A DNA stretch of 14,647 nt from an uncultured Collinsella sp. Lineage in GTDB: Bacteria; Actinomycetota; Coriobacteriia; Coriobacteriales; Coriobacteriaceae. Of the stretch, positions 6,083 to 13,140 are shown in pieces. The translations under genes and the position numbers were made by a program. The notes below the pieces were generated by a model that searched no databases, was not told the origin of the DNA, and saw only the letters and a program-made list of their open reading frames with translations. The DNA lies in assembly GCA_900544065.1 (NCBI GenBank), contig UQTR01000054.1:1-14647 (forward strand), given 5' to 3'. Position 1 is the stretch's first letter. Every line of letters starts with the position of its first letter.

Positions 6083-8833
6083 CTAGGCGTTGCGCTTGGC
6101 CTCGAGCTTGGCCTGAGCGGCAGCCAGGCGTGCGAGGGGCACGCGATAGGGCGAGCAGGACACGTAGTCCACGTCGGCCACGTTAAACAGGCCCTTGATG
6201 GACTTGGGGTCGCCGCCGTGCTCGCCGCACACGCCAAAGTGCATGTCGGGATTGGTGGCGCGACCCTTCTCCACGGCCATGCGCACGAGCTCGAGAACCG
6301 CCGTGTCGATGGTCTCGAAGGGGTTGTCCTTCAGGATCTTCTTGTGCAGGTACAGCGGAATGAACTTGGCCTCGGCATCGTCGCGGGAGAAGCCGAAGGT
6401 CGTCTGGGTAAGGTCGTTGGTGCCAAAGCAGAAGAAATCTGCGTGACGGGCGATCTCGTCAGCGACCATGCAGGCGCGCGGCAGCTCGAGCATCGTGCCC
6501 ACGGGTATGTTGAGCTCGATGCCCTCTTCGGCGGAAACCTCGGCGATTACGTGCTCAATGACCTCGCGGGTCTGGACATGCTCTGCCGTGATGGAAACGA
6601 GCGGAACCATGATCTCGGGGCGTGAGTCGACGCCCTCCTTGATAAGGCGGGCAGCAGCCGTGGCGACGGCGCGAACCTGCATGAGCGGCAGATCGCTAAA
6701 GACGACGGACAGGCGCACACCACGCAGGCCGAGCATCGGGTTGGACTCGACCATGCCGTCGATACGACGCAGGCGGACGCGAAGGGCGGCAAGCTCTTCC
6801 TCGCTGGCGCCAGCGGCTTCCTTCTTGGTGATGGCGACCTCGAGCTCGCGAGGATCATCCAGGAACTCATGCAGCGGCGGATCGAGCAGGCGAACGACCA
6901 CATCACGGCCGGACATGGTCTTGAACATCGCCAAGAAGTCCTCGGTCTGAACCTTGAGCAGGTCGGCCAGGGCCTGCTGCTTCACGGCCTCATCGTCAGA
7001 CAGGATAAAGCTCTGGATGATGTTCTTGCGATCGCCCAGGAACATGTGCTCGGTGCGGCACAGACCGATGGCCTCGGCGCCAAACTCGAGCGCGAGCGCA
7101 GCATCCTCGGGGTTGTCGGCGTTGACGCGCACGTGGTTGGCGTGACCGTCGGTCTCGTCCAAACGGATCTCATCGGCCCAAGACAGGATGGTGTCCAGGT
7201 CGCCGGTGAGCTCTGCAGAGACCAGGTCGACCGCGCCGTCGACGACGATACCCTGGGTGCCGTCGATGGAGATGACATCGCCCTCGCGCAGCACGCGGTC
7301 GCTGCCCTCGATGCGCACGACCTTCTCTGCCGCGTCAATGTGGAAGCGCTCAACACCGCAAACGCAGGGCGTACCCATGCCACGGGCGATAACGGCGGCA
7401 TGGCTCGTCTTACCACCGTGGCTCGTCAAAATACCCTCGGCGGCGACCATGCCCTTCAGGTCGTCGGGGTTGGTCTCCCAGCGGACCAGAATGACCTTAT
7501 GGCCCTCGGCAGAACGCGCGACGGCGTCGTCACTCGAGAACACGACCTCGCCCACAGCGGCACCGGGACTGGCGTTAAGGCCACATGCGAGCGCCTCGTA
7601 CTTCTTGGAGGAGTCGAACTGCGGGTGCAGGAGCTGGTCGAGCTGCGCGGGGTCGATGCGGCTCACGGCCTCCTCACGGGTGATGAGGCCTTCTTCGACC
7701 ATCTCGATAGCGATGCGCAGGGCGGCGGTTGCGGTACGCTTGCCCACGCGGGTCTGGAGCATCCAGAGCTTGCCCTGCTCGATGGTGAACTCGATATCGC
7801 ACATATCGCGGTAATGATCCTCGAGCGTCAGGAACACACGCTCAAGCTCCTCACCTGCGGACTCGAGGCCCGGGGTGGTCTTGAGGTCGGCGATGGGCTC
7901 GGTGTTGCGGATGCCGGCGACGACGTCCTCGCCCTGGGCGTTGACCAGAAAGTCACCGTAGAACTCCTTGGTGCCGTCGGCCGGATTACGCGTAAAGGCG
8001 ACGCCGGTCGCCGAGGTCTCGCCCTTATTGCCAAAGGCCATAGCCTGGACGTTGACGGCGGTGCCAAGGTCATCGGAAATGCCGTGCTGTCTGCGGTAGA
8101 TGCAGGCGCGCTCATTCATCCAACTGCCAAAGACGGCCTGGATAGCGAGGCGCAGCTGGAGCTCCGGATCGTGTGGGAAGACGGGCTTACCGTCCGCGAC
8201 CTCGAGCTCAGGGTACAGGGCGGCCTCGACGTTGTCGGAGAAAATGCCCTTGAAAGTCTCGACGAGCTCCTGCAGGTCCTCGGCCGAAAGCTCGGAGTCG
8301 ACGCGAACGCCGGCGACCAGGCGGGCCTGGGTCAGGGCGTTCTCGAACAGGTCGGCGTCAACACCCATGACGACGTTGGAGAACATCTGGATAAAGCGAC
8401 GATAGCTGTCCCAGGCAAAGCGCGGATTCTGCGTCTGGGCGATAAGGCCCTGGACCGAATCGTCGTTGAGGCCCAGGTTGAGGACTGTGTCCATCATACC
8501 GGGCATGGAGAACGGAGCGCCCGAGCGGACCGACACGAGCAGCGGGTCGGAGGCGTCGCCGAGCTTTTTGCCGCAGCGGGCCTCAAGGTCTGCCTCGGCG
8601 GCTACGATCTCATCGAGTGCGCCTTCGGGCCAGACGTTGCCGGCACCGGAGTACTCGACACAGGTCTGGCAGGTAATGGTAAAGCCACCGGGAACCGGCA
8701 TGCCGATACGGCTCATCTCGGCAAGGTTAGCGCCCTTGCCACCAAGCACGAAGTTCATGGACTTGTCGCCCTCGGTGACACAGGTGCCCTGGGCGTCGGT
8801 TCCAAAACGGTAAACCCTCTTGCAATCGCTCAC
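6083..8833 (-). CDS. ppdK: Pyruvate, phosphate dikinase (PPDK)
   Basis: PPDK reversibly converts pyruvate, ATP and phosphate to PEP, AMP and PPi in the cytosol, serving gluconeogenesis or PPi-based glycolysis. The 916-aa product covers all three domains: the N-terminal ATP-grasp region (LGGKGANLAEM 30-40; SVRSGAPFSMPGMMDT 101-116; TRNP 281-284), the swivelling phospho-His domain (SHGGKTSHAAVIARGMG 471-487, catalytic H478) and the C-terminal TIM barrel. The barrel shows R593, R648, E783, N806 and C869 in FGVCGEHGGDP, corresponding to the known Clostridium symbiosum residues R561, R617, E745, N768 and C831. T476, two residues before H478, is the expected target of the regulatory kinase encoded just upstream. 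Position 475 is Lys where plant and clostridial enzymes have Met. The start is GTG with AGGGG 7 nt before it. Confidence 0.98.
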   Translation of the reverse strand: MSDCKRVYRFGTDAQGTCVTEGDKSMNFVLGGKGANLAEMSRIGMPVPGGFTITCQTCVEYSGAGNVWPEGALDEIVAAEADLEARCGKKLGDASDPLLVSVRSGAPFSMPGMMDTVLNLGLNDDSVQGLIAQTQNPRFAWDSYRRFIQMFSNVVMGVDADLFENALTQARLVAGVRVDSELSAEDLQELVETFKGIFSDNVEAALYPELEVADGKPVFPHDPELQLRLAIQAVFGSWMNERACIYRRQHGISDDLGTAVNVQAMAFGNKGETSATGVAFTRNPADGTKEFYGDFLVNAQGEDVVAGIRNTEPIADLKTTPGLESAGEELERVFLTLEDHYRDMCDIEFTIEQGKLWMLQTRVGKRTATAALRIAIEMVEEGLITREEAVSRIDPAQLDQLLHPQFDSSKKYEALACGLNASPGAAVGEVVFSSDDAVARSAEGHKVILVRWETNPDDLKGMVAAEGILTSHGGKTSHAAVIARGMGTPCVCGVERFHIDAAEKVVRIEGSDRVLREGDVISIDGTQGIVVDGAVDLVSAELTGDLDTILSWADEIRLDETDGHANHVRVNADNPEDAALALEFGAEAIGLCRTEHMFLGDRKNIIQSFILSDDEAVKQQALADLLKVQTEDFLAMFKTMSGRDVVVRLLDPPLHEFLDDPRELEVAITKKEAAGASEEELAALRVRLRRIDGMVESNPMLGLRGVRLSVVFSDLPLMQVRAVATAAARLIKEGVDSRPEIMVPLVSITAEHVQTREVIEHVIAEVSAEEGIELNIPVGTMLELPRACMVADEIARHADFFCFGTNDLTQTTFGFSRDDAEAKFIPLYLHKKILKDNPFETIDTAVLELVRMAVEKGRATNPDMHFGVCGEHGGDPKSIKGLFNVADVDYVSCSPYRVPLARLAAAQAKLEAKRNA

Positions 8834-8908
8834 GATACTTCCCCTTCCATGCGCTCTCGCACACGACCGTGGTAACGAATCGACCCACCGGATGCGGGCC
8901 GTGAGGGA

Positions 8909-8914
8909 ACTATA
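8909..8914 (-). promoter_or_regulatory. Candidate -10 element of ppdK
   Basis: TATAGT on the minus strand would start transcription near 8902, giving a leader of about 68 nt. No good -35 hexamer lies 16-18 nt upstream, which would suit an activator-dependent promoter. The GGTAAA boxes would then lie at roughly -54 to -101. Confidence 0.4.
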
Positions 8915-8955
8915 CGGCGCGTTTTGGGCAGGCTTGAGCAGAGGGTGCGCGGTTT

Positions 8956-9003
8956 GGTAAACGTGCTAAAACCGGCGGTAAACGGTAGGTAAAGGTGGTT
9001 ACC
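8956..9003. repeat. Helically spaced GGTAAA boxes upstream of ppdK
   Basis: On the plus strand GGTAAACG occurs at 8956-8963 and again at 8977-8984, and GGTAAAGG at 8988-8995. Start-to-start distances are 21 and 11 bp, close to two turns and one turn of B-DNA. A palindromic GGTTACC follows at 8997-9003, and an inverted TTTACC lies further up at 9063-9068. Same-face spacing suggests an array of sites for one DNA-binding protein. Confidence 0.5.
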
Positions 9004-9097
9004 TTATGAAGATACCACTACAAGGAAAATGCAGGTCGGATGCGATGTTTTTGCTAAATCGCTTTACCATTTATCAGCACTATTTCCAAGTATTCTC

Positions 9098-9140
9098 TTT
9101 GGGTAGCTAAAAGAGCCCCGTCCCAAATTAGCTACCCAAA
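9098..9140. repeat. Perfect 13-bp inverted repeat with 17-nt spacer
   Basis: TTTGGGTAGCTAA (9098-9110) and TTAGCTACCCAAA (9128-9140) are exact inverted copies. In RNA from either strand they would form a stable hairpin, but no T run follows on either side, so this is not a standard terminator. The spacer contains CCCAAA (9122-9127), which could pair instead with the first TTTGGG, giving an alternative fold. Confidence 0.8.
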
Positions 9141-9163
9141 CAACCTTGTCCCAAGTGAACTAC
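9108..9163 (-). repeat. Degenerate 28-nt tandem repeat covering the regulator gene's stop codon
   Basis: On the minus strand two 28-nt units, 9163-9136 and 9135-9108, agree at 19 of 28 positions by hand alignment. They share the shape GTAG-n-T-n-A-n-TTGGGAC-nn-GG. The TAG of the first unit is the stop codon of the PPDK regulator gene. The second unit overlaps the inverted repeat at 9098-9140. Confidence 0.55.
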
Positions 9164-10035
9164 TTTTGTTGAGCGCGGCGGGCGGCACGGCGGGCTCTTG
9201 CCTCTTGAATCTCTTCGAGGTGAGCAATGATCTCGGCAGCGCTCTCCTCGATGGCCTTGCCATCGGTACGAACCACAAAGCAGCCCAGGCGTTTCATGAG
9301 CGCGCGGGCTTCAGCAAGCTCGCTGCGCACGCTCTCGGGCTCGGCATAGGAGCCTGCGACGGCACGGGCGTAGTCATCGCCCAGACGGCTATCGCGAATC
9401 TCGGAAATCACGTCGACGGTCGAAATCAAGCCAAACAGCCGCATCGGGTCGACCTCGTAAATCGACTTGGGCGGTTCCATACCATGCGCCAACGGAACAT
9501 TGGCAACCTTGTAACCCTGATAAGCCAAATACATCGACAACGGCGTCTTGGATGTACGCGACACACCCAGCAGCACGATATCGGCACTCGACAGATCGTC
9601 ACAACCGCGCCCGTCATCATGCTCGACAAAATACTCCATGGCCTCGATACGATGGAAATAGCGGTCATCGGTCTTGTGAATCACGCCCGCAACGCCCTTG
9701 GGCGGCACACCGGTAAGCGACGACAACACGGCGAGCGTCGGACCGATCAGGTCGACCGAGCGAATATGCAGCATGCCCAAGTAGTCGAGCACGCGAGCAC
9801 GAAGGGCCGGGTCGACGATGGTATGGAACACGGCGATATCGCGATGGTCGGCATCGACGCGCGGCCCCACAAATGACTTGACCTGCTCCACGGAGGTCAC
9901 CTTAGGCAGGCGCAAAACGCGAAAAGCCCCTTCATCAAATTGCCCGGACGCCGCAAGCACCACCTCACAAGCGGTATCGCCGAGCGAGTCGGAGATAACG
10001 ATGACGGTGGGACGAGCGGTGACCGGACAATCCAT
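9160..10035 (-). CDS. PPDK/PEP-synthase regulatory kinase-pyrophosphorylase (DUF299, PF03618)
   Basis: Members of this family switch PPDK or PEP synthase off by ADP-dependent phosphorylation of a Thr next to the catalytic His, and on again by Pi-dependent dephosphorylation. The 291-aa product shows the N-terminal TVIVISDSLGDTA (10-22), VDLIGP (94-99), GVIHKTDDRYFHRIEAMEY (117-135), and the P-loop GVSRTSKTPLSMYLA (157-171) followed by GYKVANVPL. The last 15 residues are Arg/Ala-rich. The ATG at 10035 follows AAAGGAG by 6 nt. The gene is 34 nt downstream of glyS, and the next gene is ppdK, which strongly points to PPDK, not PEP synthase, as target. The B. subtilis homologue is yqfL, and E. coli PpsR acts on PEP synthase. 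Family certain, target inferred. Confidence 0.95.
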   Translation of the reverse strand: MDCPVTARPTVIVISDSLGDTACEVVLAASGQFDEGAFRVLRLPKVTSVEQVKSFVGPRVDADHRDIAVFHTIVDPALRARVLDYLGMLHIRSVDLIGPTLAVLSSLTGVPPKGVAGVIHKTDDRYFHRIEAMEYFVEHDDGRGCDDLSSADIVLLGVSRTSKTPLSMYLAYQGYKVANVPLAHGMEPPKSIYEVDPMRLFGLISTVDVISEIRDSRLGDDYARAVAGSYAEPESVRSELAEARALMKRLGCFVVRTDGKAIEESAAEIIAHLEEIQEARARRAARRAQQK

Positions 10036-10041
10036 GCGGGG

Positions 10042-10062
10042 CTCCTTTTGCGCTTATGCGCA
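10042..10062 (-). promoter_or_regulatory. Small hairpin abutting the ribosome binding site of the PPDK regulator gene
   Basis: TGCGC-ATAA-GCGCA (10062-10049) is directly followed by AAAGGAG (10048-10042) in the 34-nt gap after glyS. It may limit or tune translation of the regulator relative to glyS. Confidence 0.4.
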
Positions 10063-10069
10063 GGCTGGC

Positions 10070-12166
10070 TTACTTTTTGCGGGCAAGCTCACCGATGTTG
10101 GCGATGCCGGAGAAAACGGCCTCGAAGCGGTTAAGCAGCTTAAGGCGATTATCGCGGAGCTGCTCGTCCTTGTCCATGACCATGACCTCATCGAAGAAGC
10201 GGTCGATGGGCGCGCGCAGGGCGGCGAGGGCGGCAAATGCGGCCGGGTAGTCCTCGGCAGCAAGGGCGGCATTGACAGCGGTCTGAGCAGCCTCGGAGGC
10301 GTCGGCGAGCGCGAGCTCGACCTCGCCCATCAGGCTGCGGTCGTACTCCGCACCCAGCTCGGGCTTGGAGATGTGCGCGGCGCGGGCATAGGCGGTCGCC
10401 AGGTTGTCGAACGTCTCAGCGTCGTTCTTGCGGGCCTCGTCGAGGGCGGCGCAGCGGGCGAAGAAGACGGACGGGGCGATAATGTGCACCGCGGAGACGG
10501 CGGCAACGGTATCGGCCGGGATCTTTTCGTCGCGGGCCATGCTCACCAGGCGGCCATGGAAGAAGTCACGAACCTGCTGAGCGACCTCGGCGGCGTCGAA
10601 CTCAATACCCTGCTCACTGTAAAGTTCGAGGGCGAAGTCGATGAGCGACGTGGGGTCGATCGGGAGACGGTCGCGCAGGATGTTGATGATGCCGATAGCG
10701 GCACGACGCAGCGCGTAGGGGTCGGAGGAGCCGGTCGGGGGCTCGCCGATGGCAAAGATACCGGCGATGGTATCGAGCTTGTCGGCGCAGGCCACGATGC
10801 AACCAGCGGTGCCCTCGGGCAGCTCGTCACCGGCAAAGCGGGGACGATAGTGATCGCGAATAGCATGAGCGACCTCGTCATTCTCCCCCATCGCGGTGGC
10901 GTAGTAACCGCCCATCACGCCCTGCTGGCTCGTGAACTCGACGACGGCGTTGGACACCAGGTCGGCCTTGCACAGGTGAGCGGCGCGGCCGGCATCTGCG
11001 GCCAAGTGGGCACCCAGGTGAGCCTCGCGGGCAATAGCGAGCGCGAGCTGCTCAATACGCTCGGACTTGGCAAGCACGCTGCCGAGCTTCTCCTGGAAGG
11101 CGACCTTGGCCAGGCGCTCACGGAACTCGTCGAGGGAGATCTTCAGGTCCTCCTCGTAGAAGAACTTGGCATCGTCCAGACGGGCGCGCACGACGCGCTC
11201 GTTGCCGTCGATCACGCGCTCGGCGTTCTCGGGCTTGCTATTGGAGACAACCACGAACTCACGCGTGAGCTTGCCCTCGCCGTCATAGATCGGGAAGTAG
11301 CGCTGGTTGGTGAGCATGGACTCGCAGATGATCTCGTGCGGGACCTTGAGGAACTCCTCATCGAAGGTACCGACGAGCACCGTCGGCCACTCGCAGAGGT
11401 TGATAACCTCCTCAAAGACCTTCTTGGGCGTATCGACATGGCAGCCGGGACGGGCAGCCTCGACCTCGGCGATACCGGCAAGGATGGCCTCGCGACGACG
11501 CTCGGCAGAAAGCACGCCGGCGTCCTCGAGCACCTGCTCGTAGACGGCGGGACTGGCGACAACGTGGTCACCGGGGCCAAGTACGCGATGACCACGCGTG
11601 GTGTTGCCGCTCGTCACGTCGGCAAACGACACGGGCACAACATCCTCGCCCAAAAGGCAGCAGATCCAGCGGACCGGGCGCACGAAGGTTGCGTGCTCGT
11701 GGCCCCAGCGCTGACTACGGTAGTTGGGCCACTGCAGGCCGGCGATGGTCTTCTCGCACAGGGCCGTCAGGATCGGCGTAGCCGGAGCGGAAGGAATATT
11801 CTTCTCGGCAAAGACGTACTCACGACCGTCGGTGTCCTCGCGACGGACCAGATCCTCGGCAGCCACACCGCACTTGCGGGCGAAGCCCTGGGCGGCCTTG
11901 GTGGCGTTACCGTCAGCGTCGAAGGCGATGTTGGCCGCGGGGCCACGCTTGACCTCGTGAACCTCATCGGTCGCGGTGGCGACGTCGGCAACGAGCGCAG
12001 CCAGGCGACGCGGGCTCGAGATCACGCGGACCTCGCCGTGGGCCAGACCGGCCTCGTCGAGACCCTTGGCGATCATGGTGCCAAGCTGCTTGACGGCATT
12101 GTTCAGCGGTGCAGAGGGCATTTCCTCCGTACCGATCTCAAACAGGAAATCCTTAGCGTCTGCCAT
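10070..12166 (-). CDS. glyS: Glycine-tRNA ligase, beta subunit
   Basis: This is the tRNA-binding subunit of the alpha2-beta2 glycyl-tRNA synthetase. The 698-aa product has the usual length. It begins with DFLFEIGTEEMPS (6-18) and shows FVRPVRW (161-167), ERVVRARLDDAKFFYEED (323-340), KADLVSNAVVEFTSQQGVMG (400-419), and DKLDTIAGIF through SSDPYALRRAAIGI (462-493). A C-terminal anticodon-binding-like helical region includes VMVMDKDEQLRDNRLKLL. The ATG at 12166 lies 3 nt after the glyQ stop with GAGGTGG inside the end of glyQ, so translation is coupled. No frameshift is seen, although the opposite strand happens to be open over most of the gene. Confidence 0.97.
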   Translation of the reverse strand: MADAKDFLFEIGTEEMPSAPLNNAVKQLGTMIAKGLDEAGLAHGEVRVISSPRRLAALVADVATATDEVHEVKRGPAANIAFDADGNATKAAQGFARKCGVAAEDLVRREDTDGREYVFAEKNIPSAPATPILTALCEKTIAGLQWPNYRSQRWGHEHATFVRPVRWICCLLGEDVVPVSFADVTSGNTTRGHRVLGPGDHVVASPAVYEQVLEDAGVLSAERRREAILAGIAEVEAARPGCHVDTPKKVFEEVINLCEWPTVLVGTFDEEFLKVPHEIICESMLTNQRYFPIYDGEGKLTREFVVVSNSKPENAERVIDGNERVVRARLDDAKFFYEEDLKISLDEFRERLAKVAFQEKLGSVLAKSERIEQLALAIAREAHLGAHLAADAGRAAHLCKADLVSNAVVEFTSQQGVMGGYYATAMGENDEVAHAIRDHYRPRFAGDELPEGTAGCIVACADKLDTIAGIFAIGEPPTGSSDPYALRRAAIGIINILRDRLPIDPTSLIDFALELYSEQGIEFDAAEVAQQVRDFFHGRLVSMARDEKIPADTVAAVSAVHIIAPSVFFARCAALDEARKNDAETFDNLATAYARAAHISKPELGAEYDRSLMGEVELALADASEAAQTAVNAALAAEDYPAAFAALAALRAPIDRFFDEVMVMDKDEQLRDNRLKLLNRFEAVFSGIANIGELARKK

Positions 12167-12169
12167 GGC

Positions 12170-13081
12170 TTACGCCACCTCGCCTTCCTGGTCGGCATTC
12201 TCGTTGACTCCGGCGACCTCGGCCATATAGGCCTCGCAGCACGCCTTGGCGACGGCGCGGACGCGCAGGATGTAATTGGCACGCTCGACCGCGGACAGCG
12301 CGCCGCGGGCATCGAGCAGATTGAAAGCGTGGCTGCACTTCATGACGCAGTCGTATGCGGGCAGCGGCAGCTTGCGCTCCAGGCAGGAATGGCACTCGGC
12401 CTCGTAGTCGTCAAACTTCTGACGCATCATCTCGACGTTGGCGACCTCAAAGTTATAGGCACTGAACTCGCGCTCGTTCTCGAGGAACACGTCGCCATAG
12501 GTCATGGGCGTACCGTCGGGCAGGTAGCTCCACACCAGATCGTAGACGGAGTTGACACCTTGGGCATACATGGCGATACGCTCCAGGCCATAGGTGATCT
12601 CGACGGGTACGGGATCGACCTCGATGCCGCCCACCTGCTGGAAGTACGTAAACTGCGTGACCTCCATGCCGTTGAGCCAGACCTCCCAGCCAAGGCCCCA
12701 GGCACCCAGCGTCGGGCTCTCCCAGTCGTCCTCGACAAAGCGGACGTCATGGTCGTTGGGGTCCAGACCGATAGCGGCAAGAGACCCCAGGTAAAGCTCC
12801 TGGGCGTTGACCGGCGACGGCTTGATGAGCACCTGGAACTGATAGTAGTGCTGCATGCGGTTGGGGTTCTCGCCGTAGCGACCGTCGGCGGGACGGCGGC
12901 AGGGCTGCGCATAGCAGGTGCGCCATTCGGCAGGACCGAGCGAGCGCAGCGTGGTCGCGGTATGGAAGGTACCGGCACCGACCTCGGAGTCATAGGGCTG
13001 CATAATGACGCAGCCCTGCTCGCCCCAGTACTGCTGGAGGCGCAGGATGATGTCTTGGAAGGAAAGCGATGAAGCGTTCAT
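12170..13081 (-). CDS. glyQ: Glycine-tRNA ligase, alpha subunit
   Basis: The alpha subunit carries the class II catalytic core that makes glycyl-adenylate. The 303-aa product matches the family end to end: SFQDIILRLQQYW (7-19), QPYDSEVGAGT (28-38), RRPADGRYGENPNR (62-75), HYYQFQVLIKPSP (78-90), RFVEDDWESPTLGAWG (114-129), VTQFTYFQQVGG (141-152) and motif 3, TYGLERIAMY (163-172). The ATG at 13081 has GAGGGG 11 nt upstream and GAGG closer in. The 59-nt gap to lepB is too short for a glycine T-box riboswitch, unlike glyQS of many Firmicutes. It starts the glyQ-glyS-regulator run, either from a weak promoter in the gap or by read-through from lepB. Confidence 0.98.
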   Translation of the reverse strand: MNASSLSFQDIILRLQQYWGEQGCVIMQPYDSEVGAGTFHTATTLRSLGPAEWRTCYAQPCRRPADGRYGENPNRMQHYYQFQVLIKPSPVNAQELYLGSLAAIGLDPNDHDVRFVEDDWESPTLGAWGLGWEVWLNGMEVTQFTYFQQVGGIEVDPVPVEITYGLERIAMYAQGVNSVYDLVWSYLPDGTPMTYGDVFLENEREFSAYNFEVANVEMMRQKFDDYEAECHSCLERKLPLPAYDCVMKCSHAFNLLDARGALSAVERANYILRVRAVAKACCEAYMAEVAGVNENADQEGEVA

Positions 13082-13127
13082 GCCTCTAATATCCCCTCGT
13101 CGAAACGATTACACGGTTAGGTACTGT

Positions 13128-13133
13128 ACTATA
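13128..13133 (-). promoter_or_regulatory. Candidate -10 element for glyQ
   Basis: TATAGT on the minus strand lies 46 nt before glyQ, and initiation would be near 13121. No recognisable -35 is present 16-18 nt upstream. The nearby GTACTGTAC (13121-13129) is a near-palindrome. No terminator separates lepB from glyQ, so the gene may simply be read through. Confidence 0.3.
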
Positions 13134-13140
13134 GCGGTTT

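Larger units (their letters stand above)
8834..9159. other. 326-nt intergenic region between the PPDK regulator gene and ppdK
   Basis: No credible coding frame is seen. From high to low coordinates it holds the degenerate tandem repeat and inverted repeat (9098-9163), an A+T-richer stretch about 9010-9095, the GGTAAA box cluster (8956-9003), a candidate -10 of ppdK (8909-8914), and the GTG-start ribosome binding site. A weak 5-bp GCGAT/ATCGC hairpin also lies at about 9042-9062. It is the longest non-coding stretch in an otherwise tightly packed window. Confidence 0.85.

Noticed and set aside
6869..8875. Plus-strand open frame of 668 codons antisense to ppdK
   Set aside because: Same cause: PPDK is fully conserved on the minus strand, and the antisense product has no recognisable domain or ribosome binding site.
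8956..8973. CcpA cre-like or LacI-type operator in the ppdK upstream region
   Set aside because: The central CG and half-sites do not fit the cre consensus, and the two half-sites agree at only about 4 of 9 positions.
9098..9140. Inverted repeat as a standard bidirectional terminator
   Set aside because: The stem is suitable but neither strand has a T tract after it; kept as a repeat of unknown role.
9818..13072. Plus-strand open frame of 1084 codons antisense to glyS and glyQ
   Set aside because: It is a by-product of high-GC codon use in well-conserved genes on the other strand; its translation is low-complexity, matches no family I know and crosses three real genes.
13082..13140. Glycine T-box riboswitch upstream of glyQ
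   Set aside because: Only 59 nt are available, with no T-box sequence or terminator.
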